Positions 17,425-26,900 of a stretch of DNA of 33,173 nt are shown here, in pieces; the stretch's first letter is position 1, and each line of letters opens with the position of its first letter. Source of the stretch: Bacteroidetes bacterium HGW-Bacteroidetes-1 (lineage in GTDB: Bacteria > Bacteroidota > Bacteroidia > Bacteroidales > F082). Both the position numbers and the translations under genes were made by a program. The notes below the pieces were generated by a model. It saw only the letters and a program-made list of their open reading frames with translations, had not been told where the DNA came from and made no database searches. The DNA lies in NCBI GenBank assembly GCA_002842755.1, contig PHDU01000037.1, forward strand, positions 1 to 33,173. Direction: 5' to 3'.

Positions 17425-18270
17425 ATGAATGACAAATTGGAAAAAATTCCAGGAGAAATTTCTTTGATTACAGATTATCTTGCACAGATGATTGTTTCTT
17501 ATGGGTTGAAACTAATGGGCGCCATCATTGCTCTCATTATTGGTTTCTGGATTGTCGGGCGGATCAAGTCTGCACTGGTAAAGCTTATGATAAAGCGAGA
17601 TGTTGAACCATCGTTGCGTACATTTCTGAAGAGCTTTCTTAGTATTGCACTAAAAATTCTTGTAATCATCACAGTTTTGGGAATGGTTGGCGTTCAAATG
17701 ACCAGCTTCATTGCCATGTTGGGTGCTGCAGGACTGGCGGTAGGTTTGGCTTTGCAGGGAACTTTACAAAATGTTGCAGGAGGCGTCATTATTCTTTTGT
17801 TTAAACCTTTCAAAGTGGGTGATTTTATTGAAGCCCAGGGATATATGGGAAAAGTGAATGAAATACAGATTTTCAATACACTACTTACAACCATTGACAA
17901 CAAAGTAGTTATTATCCCAAATGGAGGTCTGGCTACTGGCTCTCTCACAAACTTTTCGATGATGAGTACGCGAAGAGTAGACTGGACTTTTGGTATTGCC
18001 TATGGCGATAAATACGAAAAGGCTGAATCTGTAATCCAAAAACTCATCGATGCTGAAGAACGTATCCTAAAAGAACCTGAACCATTTATAGCGCTCTCAA
18101 AGCTCAACAACAGCTCTGTTGATATTGTAGTTCGTTGTTGGGTTGAATCCATTGATTACTGGCCTGTTTTCTTCAATATGAATAAAAATATTTACAATGC
18201 TTTCTCAGCTGATGGCATTTCGATTCCATTCCCGCAAATGGATGTGCATTTGTATGAAAGTAAAAAATGA
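17425..18270 (+). CDS. mscS: Small-conductance mechanosensitive channel (MscS family)
   Basis: The 281-residue protein has the minimal MscS size. Membrane segments are at about 25-47 and 69-90. The pore helix TM3 at about 94-128 has the glycine/alanine pattern GAAGLAVGLALQGTLQNVAGG. The beta domain starts at KPFKVGDFIEAQGYMGKV, and the PNGGLATGSLTNFS segment matches the family's IPN...I.N motif. It releases solutes on osmotic downshock from the inner membrane. The start is the first ATG after the promoter at 17317-17348. It ends convergent to the PHP phosphatase gene. Confidence 0.94.
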   Translation: MNDKLEKIPGEISLITDYLAQMIVSYGLKLMGAIIALIIGFWIVGRIKSALVKLMIKRDVEPSLRTFLKSFLSIALKILVIITVLGMVGVQMTSFIAMLGAAGLAVGLALQGTLQNVAGGVIILLFKPFKVGDFIEAQGYMGKVNEIQIFNTLLTTIDNKVVIIPNGGLATGSLTNFSMMSTRRVDWTFGIAYGDKYEKAESVIQKLIDAEERILKEPEPFIALSKLNNSSVDIVVRCWVESIDYWPVFFNMNKNIYNAFSADGISIPFPQMDVHLYESKK

Positions 18271-18379
18271 TTTTAAGGTAGTTATGGTTCAATAAAACAA
18301 TTGTTGGTTTTCAATTTCTAAAAACATTTAGCCAGTCAGAAATTTCAAACTGTTCTTTGCCAGCAACTTCTTTTATCAG

Positions 18380-19225
18380 TTACAGGATTGGCTTTTCAAT
18401 CCATTTTCCTTGCTGAAACCACATAATCTCATGATAACCTGCTGCTTGTAAAGTTTCAACCGCACGCTTAAACTCAGCCTGTATTTCCGATGGTTGATGC
18501 GCGTCGGAACTGATGATAACCGGAATATGCATTTTCTTCATTTCATGCAAAATCCAGCCTGACGGATAAAGGCTGTCGGAACGTTTTTTATAAATACCCC
18601 GCGTGTTAATTTCCACAATCAACCCTTTTTGCTTCATCAGGTGTAAAGTCTCGAAAACATTATTTTGATACCATTTTTCAGTTTCAAGAAAATATCGGTT
18701 TTGATTGTGCATTTTTATTTTATCGAAATGTCCGATGATATCAAAAACCTGACTTTCAATCATTTCGTTCGTCTGATTATAAAATGCGCCAACCGCTTTC
18801 CGGATGTCATTGTCATAAAAATCGAATAATCCCTGATCGTAAATTGCAGGATCGGGGCCATCAGTAAACCAAAGATTATCCTGTTTATCTTTTCCAACAA
18901 GGTGAACCGATCCAATTACGTAATCAAGACCAACTCTTTCTTTAAGCTGTTGGAAATTTTCAGACATTCCTGGAATGAAATCCATTTCGAGAGAGAGAAA
19001 AATTTCGATTTTATCAGAATAATATTTTTGCAATTCCCTTATTTCATTTGCATAATTTCCTAATTCATTGTTTTTAATAGAAAAAGGATTGTCGAAAAGC
19101 AGGGGTGAATGATCAGAAAAGCCAATGGCTGTCATGCCCAGCCGAATTGCTTCTTCAACATATTCGTATGGCTGATTTTTTCCATCAGAATAAAGAGTGT
19201 GCGTGTGATAGTTGATGCCAGTCAT
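18380..19225 (-). CDS. PHP-domain histidinol-phosphatase (HisJ/HisK type)
   Basis: The 281-residue protein shows the four PHP metal motifs: YHTHTLYSDG with H7 and H9, FSDHSP, then ...GSVH and IIGHFD, and SSDAHQP near the C-terminus. Length and motif spacing fit the HisJ/HisK histidinol-phosphatases, which perform the penultimate step of histidine synthesis. No other his gene is near, so another phosphoester substrate cannot be excluded. A minus-strand TAATTTTG box lies at 19242-19249, 16 nt upstream of the ATG. Confidence 0.85.
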   Translation of the reverse strand: MTGINYHTHTLYSDGKNQPYEYVEEAIRLGMTAIGFSDHSPLLFDNPFSIKNNELGNYANEIRELQKYYSDKIEIFLSLEMDFIPGMSENFQQLKERVGLDYVIGSVHLVGKDKQDNLWFTDGPDPAIYDQGLFDFYDNDIRKAVGAFYNQTNEMIESQVFDIIGHFDKIKMHNQNRYFLETEKWYQNNVFETLHLMKQKGLIVEINTRGIYKKRSDSLYPSGWILHEMKKMHIPVIISSDAHQPSEIQAEFKRAVETLQAAGYHEIMWFQQGKWIEKPIL

Positions 19226-19241
19226 TCGTTTTTTTTCAGTA

Positions 19242-19249
19242 CAAAATTA
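19242..19249 (-). promoter_or_regulatory. Candidate -7 promoter element (TAATTTTG) for the PHP phosphatase gene
   Basis: The minus-strand TAATTTTG fits TAnnTTTG and sits 16 nt before the start codon at 19225. No -33 TTTG is visible. Confidence 0.4.
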
Positions 19250-19468
19250 ACAAAACGCCCATCATAAAAGCTGATAAACCCAACAAAAAGGATACTTTTA
19301 TTCTATTATGACATTAATCTGGAAAAAGACGACCTCCTATACCGAATAAAATTTATTATGAAGACCGATAAAAGCAAGAACGACTGATAAAACACCAAAC
19401 AAGCTTTATACATTTTTAAACAATACGGGCGTGGAATTGTTGTAATTTGCGGAATACATTGCATCAGT

Positions 19469-19592
19469 GAATAATACCGAAAGGAGAAATGTAATAGTCC
19501 AATTATCGCTCACTCAATTGGCCTAACATTTCTAACCTTCGGCATTATACCATGAGAGCTTTTGGATTCATTTATAATTCACTTTGGTATAA
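19469..19592 (+). repeat. 124-nt structured element, copy A (upstream of the nitroreductase)
   Basis: Copy A matches the reverse complement of 27321-27444 at 114 of 124 positions with no gaps. Positions 15-66 of the element are identical. It folds as a long hairpin. CCGAA+GG (19477-19484, A19482 bulged) pairs with CCTTCGG (19536-19542), AGAAATGT (19485-19492) with ACATTTCT (19526-19533), and CCAATT (19499-19504) with AATTGG (19516-19521). The apical loop is about 11 nt. It ends 49 nt before the nitroreductase ATG. A short TAATTTG box at 19443-19449, one base shorter than the -7 consensus, precedes it. This element accounts for the middle of the 416-nt gap 19226-19641; the rest shows nothing clear. 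Confidence 0.8.
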
Positions 19593-19641
19593 TTTACAAA
19601 AAAAAGAAATTAAATATTCAACTTAAAAATCCGCTTCCCAA

Positions 19642-20247
19642 ATGTCAACAAAACTAGCAAAGACCAACTTCGAAATTCACCCGCTGCTAAAAAAGCGTTG
19701 GAGTCCACGTTCATTTTCGAAACAAGAAGTTGAAGCAGAAAAACTTCAAAGCATGTTCGAAGCCGCCCGCTGGGCACCATCATCGTCAAATGAACAACCC
19801 TGGAGGTTCATTGTTGGAATCAAAGGCGATGCAACCTATCAGCGCATCTTTTCTATTCTGGTAGAGTTTAACCAGCTATGGACCATTACAGCTCCGATAC
19901 TCATTTTGGCTATTGCAAGAAAATCAAGTGTAAAACGACCTGATAAAGAAAATATTTCCGCTCGATATGATGTTGGACAAGCCATGGCATATCTAACTTT
20001 TCAAGCATCATCAGATGGGCTTTATGTTCATCAGATGGGCGGCCTGGATACGCAAAAAGCAGCTGAAATATTTGATGTTCCAAAAGATTATGTAGTACTT
20101 ACTGCTTCTGCTATTGGATATATAGGCGATCCGGAAGCGCTTCATCCCAACCTCATAAAAATGGAAAAAGACGCAAGGGAAAGGAACCCATTAAATGAGC
20201 AGGTTTTTGAATCTTCCTTTGGAAATCCAAGCAATTTTGTGAAATAA
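19642..20247 (+). CDS. Nitroreductase-family FMN oxidoreductase
   Basis: The 201-residue protein has the FMN-binding start RWSPRSF (19-25), the APSSSNEQPWRF segment (45-56) and a C-terminal half with DVGQAMAYLTFQA and TASAIGYIGDP, all typical of the family. These are cytoplasmic homodimers using NAD(P)H to reduce nitro compounds, quinones or related substrates; the physiological substrate cannot be told from sequence. The gene stands alone, and its upstream region carries structured element A, which also precedes ygfK. Confidence 0.88.
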   Translation: MSTKLAKTNFEIHPLLKKRWSPRSFSKQEVEAEKLQSMFEAARWAPSSSNEQPWRFIVGIKGDATYQRIFSILVEFNQLWTITAPILILAIARKSSVKRPDKENISARYDVGQAMAYLTFQASSDGLYVHQMGGLDTQKAAEIFDVPKDYVVLTASAIGYIGDPEALHPNLIKMEKDARERNPLNEQVFESSFGNPSNFVK

Positions 20248-20291
20248 ACATAACGTTCTTAAAAATCTGAGCCGACATTTGGCACTTTGCA

Positions 20292-20299
20292 TACCTTTG
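20292..20299 (+). promoter_or_regulatory. Candidate -7 promoter element (TACCTTTG) for the M28 gene
   Basis: TACCTTTG lies 33 nt upstream of the ATG at 20333. The -33 position lacks TTTG. Confidence 0.45.
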
Positions 20300-20332
20300 T
20301 GAGGTCAAACAACATAAGGTAAAAACGCAACA

Positions 20333-21340
20333 ATGATGAAACAATCATCTATAATCATTCTACTTATCTTTGCCTTAACCGGATGCGATGGCGTGGTGAA
20401 AAAAACTTCACAGACAGCATCCTCTCCTGAAATAAGAAAAACTATTCATGTGCCGGTTTTTGAATCTGATTCTTCCTATAGCTTTATTGCACAGCAAATT
20501 GCATTCGGTCCGCGCGTTCCGGGTACTTCAGCTCATACCAATTGTGCTTTGTGGTTAAAAGAAAAAATGGAACATTTTGCAGATACTGTGATGGTTCAGG
20601 ACTTCAAAGCAAGGGTTTATAACAAGAAAATACTGGATGGAAAAAATATCATTTCAAGCTTCAATCCGAAGGCTGGCAAGAGAATTTTATTAGCAGCCCA
20701 TTGGGATTCCAGGCCTTATGCCGATCATGATCCTGATCCGGCCAATCATCGTAAGCCCATTGATGGTGCAAACGACGGTGCCAGTGGAGTAGGCATTTTG
20801 ATGGAAATTGCACGACTCATAAAAAACAGCCCCCTTGATCCAATACTGGGCGTCGATATCATCTTTTTCGATCTTGAGGATTATGGACCTCACAACGATG
20901 AGCGCTCAAACGGAGATGATGATTTTTGGGCGCTGGGTGCGCAATACTGGTCAAGAAACCCCCATAAATCAGCTTATAAAGCTCAGTTTGGTATTCTGCT
21001 TGATATGGTAGGAGCTTCAAATCCAGTTTTTCCGCGCGAATATTATTCTCAACAATATGCTGCATGGGTGTTGGATAAAACCTGGAGAACAGCTCAGCGA
21101 CTGGGTTACGATAATTATTTTGTGAATAAACCAGGTTATCCGATCAATGATGATCATATTCCTGTTAACCGCATTGCCGGTATTCCTATGATTGACATTA
21201 TTCACATTGACCAAAACAGTGTCAATGGAACTTTTTACGATCATTGGCACACGCTAAATGATAACCTGGACCAAATTGATGTGAAAACATTACAAATAGT
21301 TGGTGAGGTGGTAACAACTGTTATTTACGAAGAGCAGTAA
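20333..21340 (+). CDS. M28-family glutaminyl-peptide cyclotransferase-like lipoprotein
   Basis: The 335-residue protein has a lipoprotein signal with lipobox LTGC (C18). Zinc-site motifs follow in order: AHWDSRPYADHD, GANDGASGVG, FFDLEDYG, NDDHIPVNRIAGIPMIDIIH and FYDHWHTLNDN. These match the glutaminyl cyclase branch of M28 (single zinc) more than the two-zinc aminopeptidases. Such enzymes turn N-terminal Gln into pyroglutamate, and in Bacteroidota they act on exported proteins whose mature end starts with Gln. The neighbouring S46 peptidase appears to be such a protein. Two ATGs stand in tandem; the first is used. The gene shares a hairpin terminator with the convergent S46 gene. Confidence 0.85.
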   Translation: MMKQSSIIILLIFALTGCDGVVKKTSQTASSPEIRKTIHVPVFESDSSYSFIAQQIAFGPRVPGTSAHTNCALWLKEKMEHFADTVMVQDFKARVYNKKILDGKNIISSFNPKAGKRILLAAHWDSRPYADHDPDPANHRKPIDGANDGASGVGILMEIARLIKNSPLDPILGVDIIFFDLEDYGPHNDERSNGDDDFWALGAQYWSRNPHKSAYKAQFGILLDMVGASNPVFPREYYSQQYAAWVLDKTWRTAQRLGYDNYFVNKPGYPINDDHIPVNRIAGIPMIDIIHIDQNSVNGTFYDHWHTLNDNLDQIDVKTLQIVGEVVTTVIYEEQ

Positions 21341-21344
21341 AAAC

Positions 21345-21382
21345 AAAGAATGAAAAGTGAAATTTTCCACTTTTCATTCTTT
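21345..21382. terminator. Bidirectional hairpin terminator between the M28 and S46 genes
   Basis: AAAGAATGAAAAGTG (21345-21359) pairs perfectly with CACTTTTCATTCTTT (21368-21382) around an 8-nt loop. It lies five bases after the M28 stop and 25 nt from the S46 stop, and AT-rich tails on both sides suit termination in either direction. Confidence 0.75.
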
Positions 21383-21406
21383 ATAAGAAAATTTTTCAGA
21401 AAAGAG

Positions 21407-23620
21407 TTACCGTGTTGTTTTGGAATCTTCTGTTGATTTATGCTCGCGCATAATTTTACGTCCATCTTTTACCATCACCATCTCGTTTATGAGGTTAGTA
21501 GCGCCGGCAAATTTGTCAACAATCAGCAACACATAGCGAATATCAACGCTTATGGTTCTTTGCAGTTCAGGTTCAAAAGCAATATCACCACTCATGGCTT
21601 CCCAATTACCATCAAAAGCCAGTCCGATAAGATTTCCTTTGCCATCAATGACCGGGCTACCCGAGTTACCTCCTGTTATGTCGTGATTGGTGAGGAAGTT
21701 TACTGTCATGGTTCCATCAGGATTACCATACTGTCCAAAATCCCCTTTATCAATCATATTTTTAAGTTTTTCAGGAACAACAAATTCCCAGGTTGAAGGG
21801 TCTTCCTTTTCAAGAATTCCTTTGGTGGTAGTCACATAATCGAAGTGAACGGCGTCGGCAGGATAGTAATCCTGAACAGTTCCATAGGTAAGTCTCAAAC
21901 TAAAGTTGGCATTGGGATAGAAAGTGCGCTGTGGCTGCATCTCGCGCAGACCTGCAACAAAAAGACGGTTACCTCTGCGCATATCAGCATTAACTGATTC
22001 ACCGGATTTTTGAATTTTTGAATTGATTTCTGAAAATGCTCTAATAAGCTGGTAAGCTGGATCTGATTCAATACTTTTAGCCTTTGGGTTGGCAAGCAAT
22101 GCATTCACCTTTTCAAGACTGCTGAAAGATGATTTTCCAAATACATCGGCTGCAAGAGAAGCAAAATCATTTTTGTGTTTAGAAGCCATTTTTCTTAATA
22201 AGGCAGGTTGATAAGCTTCGGGAACATCGTTGTAATACATTTCCAGCATTCTTGCCAGTAAATTTTGATCAATACCCTTGTCATAATTCTTAAAAGCGCC
22301 ATCTGCGCCTTTTTTCAGGCGGTCTATTTCTTTTTGAATTGCATCCTGATCGGATTTCTTGTCGGAAAGAAGTTCGTTCAACTTATGCGTACGATTGGCT
22401 AAACCAAGAATTTCACTTCCCTGCATGATGGCTTCGGCCATATACCAACGTGATAAATTGTAGCTTGATAGCGTTTGATAAGCATTTTTTATCAATGGAA
22501 GAGCTTCGCCATATTTCTTCATAAGATTGGGATCAGCTTCAATGCGGGCTGTAAAATCTTTTTCAATCTGTTGTTTTTTTTCTGTTACATCCAATCTTTT
22601 CAGTCCACGGGTTTGACCGATAAAATACTTCCAGTAATTGGCTACACCAGCATATTTACTTGCATATTGAAGTCGTACTTTTTCATTTGCTTCCATTCCT
22701 TCGTCCATAATACGCAGTTTTTCAGCCCTGATTTTTACACGGGTTGGATTGGTTTCGTTGATGGCCATTTCAACGCCCCAGGATGTAAGATAGCGGTCGG
22801 TGCTTCCTGGGTTGCCCAAAATCATGGCGAAGTCATCTTTTTTTACGCCATCAATAGAAACAGGTAAAAAATGACGAGATTTAAGTGGTTGATTATCTGT
22901 GCTGTATTCAGCAGGCTTGTTGTCTGCACCCGCATAAACTCTGAAAATGCTAAAATCACCTGTGTGTCGCGGCCACATCCAGTTATCGGTATCAGAACCG
23001 AACTTCCCTATTGACTCGGGAGGAGTACCAGCCAAACGAACATCCCTGAAGGTTTCATAAACCAGCAAGTAATATTCGTTTCCTTCATAGTACTCCTTAA
23101 GAATGGCATTGTAATGGGTTCCTTCCGTAGAAGATTTCACTATTTCCTTCATACGTTCACCGACTTTCTCGCCGCGTTCTTTTTCGCCCAATGAGGCATC
23201 AATTCCATCAAGCACTGTGCTTGTCACATCTTCCATTCTAACAAGAAACTGTGCTGTGAGGCCTGGAATAGGAATCTCTTCCTGATGGTTTTTTGCCCAA
23301 AAGCCGTTTTTCAGGTAGTCGTTTTCAACCGAACTTACGGATTGTATGGAGCCATAACCACAGTGGTGGTTGGTAAGCAGAAGGCCTTGTCCGGAAATAA
23401 TTTCACCGGTACAACCTCTTCCAAAAATCACAATAGCGTCCTTAAGACTGCTGTTGTTAACGCTATAAATTTCTTCTGCTGTGAGTTGAAGACCAAGCTT
23501 TTGCATATCGGTATGGTTCAGCCTTTCGATAAGCATAGGAATCCACATGCCTTCATCGGCTTGCGCTGAAAAGCGGAACAACGAACCCAGGATAAACAAT
23601 GTAAGAAGTAGTTTTTTCAT
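21407..23620 (-). CDS. S46-family dipeptidyl-peptidase, DPP7-like
   Basis: The 737-residue protein has a signal peptide likely cleaved after A19 (FSA/QAD), leaving Gln at +1. The catalytic triad is visible: His in TNHHCGY (83-89), D222 in RHTGDFS and S653 in GGNSGSP. N213 in DTDNWMW matches the Asn that binds the free amino terminus. The S1-pocket position after the Ser is Gly (G671 in AFDGNWE). From memory of the family, Gly marks DPP7 (hydrophobic P1), whereas Arg there marks DPP11 (acidic P1). It would release dipeptides from peptides in the periplasm. There is no C-terminal sorting domain. It is convergent with the glutaminyl-cyclase-like gene, and a TAGCTTTG box is at 23670-23677. Confidence 0.93.
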   Translation of the reverse strand: MKKLLLTLFILGSLFRFSAQADEGMWIPMLIERLNHTDMQKLGLQLTAEEIYSVNNSSLKDAIVIFGRGCTGEIISGQGLLLTNHHCGYGSIQSVSSVENDYLKNGFWAKNHQEEIPIPGLTAQFLVRMEDVTSTVLDGIDASLGEKERGEKVGERMKEIVKSSTEGTHYNAILKEYYEGNEYYLLVYETFRDVRLAGTPPESIGKFGSDTDNWMWPRHTGDFSIFRVYAGADNKPAEYSTDNQPLKSRHFLPVSIDGVKKDDFAMILGNPGSTDRYLTSWGVEMAINETNPTRVKIRAEKLRIMDEGMEANEKVRLQYASKYAGVANYWKYFIGQTRGLKRLDVTEKKQQIEKDFTARIEADPNLMKKYGEALPLIKNAYQTLSSYNLSRWYMAEAIMQGSEILGLANRTHKLNELLSDKKSDQDAIQKEIDRLKKGADGAFKNYDKGIDQNLLARMLEMYYNDVPEAYQPALLRKMASKHKNDFASLAADVFGKSSFSSLEKVNALLANPKAKSIESDPAYQLIRAFSEINSKIQKSGESVNADMRRGNRLFVAGLREMQPQRTFYPNANFSLRLTYGTVQDYYPADAVHFDYVTTTKGILEKEDPSTWEFVVPEKLKNMIDKGDFGQYGNPDGTMTVNFLTNHDITGGNSGSPVIDGKGNLIGLAFDGNWEAMSGDIAFEPELQRTISVDIRYVLLIVDKFAGATNLINEMVMVKDGRKIMREHKSTEDSKTTR

Positions 23621-23990
23621 TTTTAGAGATTTAAATTTTACTTTTTCTTTTTCAAAATATTGGAAATAGCAAAGCTATGAAAAACATTCATCCATAGTTT
23701 TATTGCCCTTTGAAGTTAAAGTTATAGGTTGAAATATAACAGAAAATGGCAGATGTTTTCTTAGTTAATTGTCGTCTTCTGTATCAGCAACTTTCGATTG
23801 GCGGAATGGATTTTTTGCCATAGAAGTAATTCGGGATTGAGGCACATCTTTGTCAAATTACAACTGCTTTTGGTAGGGGCTGAAGCATTGGCTGTATGTT
23901 GGGGCTTGCGATTGTATTTTTCTGGGCACTGGCTATTTATTTGTCCTGTTTTCTTCCATTAAAATTAGCACTTTCATTTTATTTCTCAGC
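23621..23990. other. 370-nt intergenic region between ygfK and the S46 gene
   Basis: Both flanking genes are on the minus strand. The part near 23620 holds the S46 leader and its -7 box. In the rest I see no ORF, hairpin or repeat that can be supported. Confidence 0.5.
23670..23677 (-). promoter_or_regulatory. Candidate -7 promoter element (TAGCTTTG) for the S46 gene
   Basis: The minus-strand TAGCTTTG fits TAnnTTTG, 49 nt upstream of the ATG. The matching -33 site lacks TTTG. Confidence 0.4.
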
Positions 23991-26900
23991 TTAGCCTGAA
24001 ACATTTTCTCCCATTAACTCCATTGCTCCTTTCATAATCACCATCATATTTGCAGCTTCGCGGGTACTGAATGATTGTATGTTGGATGATTTGAATTCAA
24101 TGGCTGTGATTTCAAAATTTTCTTTTCCCAGATAAGCAACGACATCATCATTTTCAAACTTCAATGCTTCAGGCGTTAACTTCAATGAACCTGAAGAGGC
24201 AGCATTTTTTGCAATAAGAATCGTCTCATTCTTATCCTGTTCTAAATAGTAACCTTGCTGTGCGGTATTAAAAGAATCTTTTGTAAGATAAAGCTTTGGT
24301 TTTATCTTGTAAGGAGCACTGTTGGTCGGACAGAACGTATCGCAGTTACCGCATTCGTTGCAGAAATTGGCAATGTTTAAAATCTGATATTCCTGTTGAA
24401 GGTTAAAGATACCTTCGTTTTCTATTTTGAAGGATTTATCACCGATGCTTACAGCCCTTTGAATCCGAATGCATAAAGGTTGTATGTTATAACTGAAATT
24501 GGCAAAGTTGGGGCAAACGGTGCTGCAGATATTACATAGCTCATCACAATTTAAGCAACGTTTCGACTCCTCTACGACTGCATCCCTGCCAAGCGTTTCG
24601 CTGACAAGTTTAAAATTTTTACGATTCAATACATTGAGTTCAAGTAAATCGGGTGCAAAAATTCTTTGCGAACGGGCAAGCATTAATTCCTTTTTAGCAT
24701 GTCTTTTTATTGACACTTGCTTATGAGAATCAACATCAATCCCCGCTTTCTCAAGTATTTCAGCAGCTGCTTTTCTGCCGTCACCAATGGCGTTTATGGC
24801 CGTGGAGGCACCACGAAGTGCATCACCTCCAACAAAAACATTGCTGATTTTTGTTTGATAAGAACCATCACCAGGTTGCAATATCTCATTATTCATAAAA
24901 TCAATATCGTTTACCTGACCAATTGCAGGAATAATGGTATCGCACTCAATATCGAAGATTGCGCCTTCTATAATCTCGGGTTTAGCCCTTCCTGAACTGT
25001 CTTTTTCGCTCATTTTCATACGATTACAGCGCATATGGGTCACTTTTCCTTGGCTGCTGATGATTTCAACGGGAGAACCCAGTTCAATAATTTCCATTCC
25101 TTCTTCAAGAACGGCTTTGATTTCGCCATGATCTGCCGGCATTTCGCTTATGGTGCGGCGGTAAACAATTTTTACTGTTCCACTTTCACCAACCAGCCTA
25201 AAGGCAGTTCTTGCAGCATCCATGGCAGAGTTTCCACCACCAATAATGACAATATGGTTACCGATGCCCGTTTCTTTTCTAGCCTTGGCATTGAAAAGAA
25301 ATTTAAGCGGATCGATTACACCTTTGCTTTCGATGCCTGCTATTTTTAAGGTGACTGATTTCTGTGCTCCAGCTCCAACGAACAAATAATCATAATTATT
25401 TAAAAGATTATGGAATGAATCTCTATCTACTGTAGTGTTATAATGAATATTTACACCAATTTCGTTTATCCTTTGAAAATCCTTTTCGATGGCTTCATCT
25501 GTGAGCCTGAAGCCGGGAATTGCATATTGAACCATCCCTCCTGCTTTTGATTTTGCTTCAAAAACCTCCACTTTGCAACCGGCAAGAGCGAGGTAGAAAG
25601 CAGCCGAAAGTCCCGAAGGACCTGAACCAATGATTGCAACATTAATTCCATTGAATGGAGAGGGTTTTAACGACTGGTCTGGTTGCTCCGAAACAAATCG
25701 TTTCACTTCTCTTATCAACAGCGACTGGTCGTAATGCACCCGCGTACATTTGTTTTGACACAGATGATCACATACCATTCCTGTGATGGATGGAAAAGGA
25801 TTCGTGCGCAGAATAACCTTAAAAGCCTCAGCAAAATCTTCTCTCGAAGCGTAAAACAAATAGTCGGGTATATCCTGATTGGTGGCACAGGTATCGCGGC
25901 AGGGAGCTGAAATACAATCAAAAAAGTTTAGTTCTCTCTTTGTTTTAATATCAGGTGGTAATAAAGAAGTGTTTCTGAATATATTTGATTCCAGAACATT
26001 ATGTGCGTATTGCTCTAAGTTTTTAAGCGCCGCTTGTTTCAAGTCAGTTATTCCGGATCTATTGAGGATAAGTTTATTCAACTTTTTTGAATTCGTTTCT
26101 TCGAGGCTTTTATTCAATTCATCGAAGTATTGATGCAGGCGCATGTATCCTCCCGGTTTAAGCAGGTCGGTACATACAGTTATGGTTTTAAATCCACAAG
26201 CCAATAATGAAGCAACATTGAAAGCATCAGCGCCACCAGAAAATGAAAGCAAAAGTTCTCCATTAAACTCCTTTTGTAATAGTGCTGAAAGATTCACGGT
26301 AAGCGGATGCAAAGCTCTTCCGCTCATATACATATTGCTTATATTGTTGTCAAAAACATTTTTATGATTCAACGATTCGAGGGTGTTTGAAAGCTTAAGA
26401 CCAAACAAAAGTCCCTGCTTATCTGCTGTGTTCCTGAGCGAACGGATGATGTTAAGCGCGTCTGCATATTTAAGGTCATGCTCAAAAGCTTCATCAGGTA
26501 CTATCGTTTTAAAACCAAGCTGTTGATTTAAAATTGAACGCAAACGTTCAGGTCCAAGCAGGGTTGGATTCAACTTCACCAAGGTGTGAAGTTTTTTTTC
26601 GTGCAACAGATAATAGGCAATGGATTCAATTTCGTTGGCAGGACAACCGTGCATGGTTGAGAGCGTAATATTATCAGAGATACAGGAAGGGATAAAAATC
26701 TTTTCAATTTCAGGATATATTCCCTTCAGCTCATTTTTTAGAATCTCCAGTTCAAAACTACAATTGTTCATTTTCTCAAAAAACCATTGCACATTTTGTT
26801 GCAGGATGCCTTTAAGGTTGTAGCCCACACTCATGTTAAAAATTGTTCCATGATTCGGATTCCAACCCAACTTATGGTTCAGAACATGAATAATGACCCA

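Noticed and set aside
19552-19626. A 24-residue ORF starting inside element A (MRAFGFIYNSLWY...)
   Set aside because: The frame is also open in copy B, but the ATG is ATA there and the endings differ, so it is not a conserved leader peptide.
21440-22867. Plus-strand frames of 118 and 130 residues opposite the S46 peptidase gene
   Set aside because: They are antisense shadows of a well-supported coding region.
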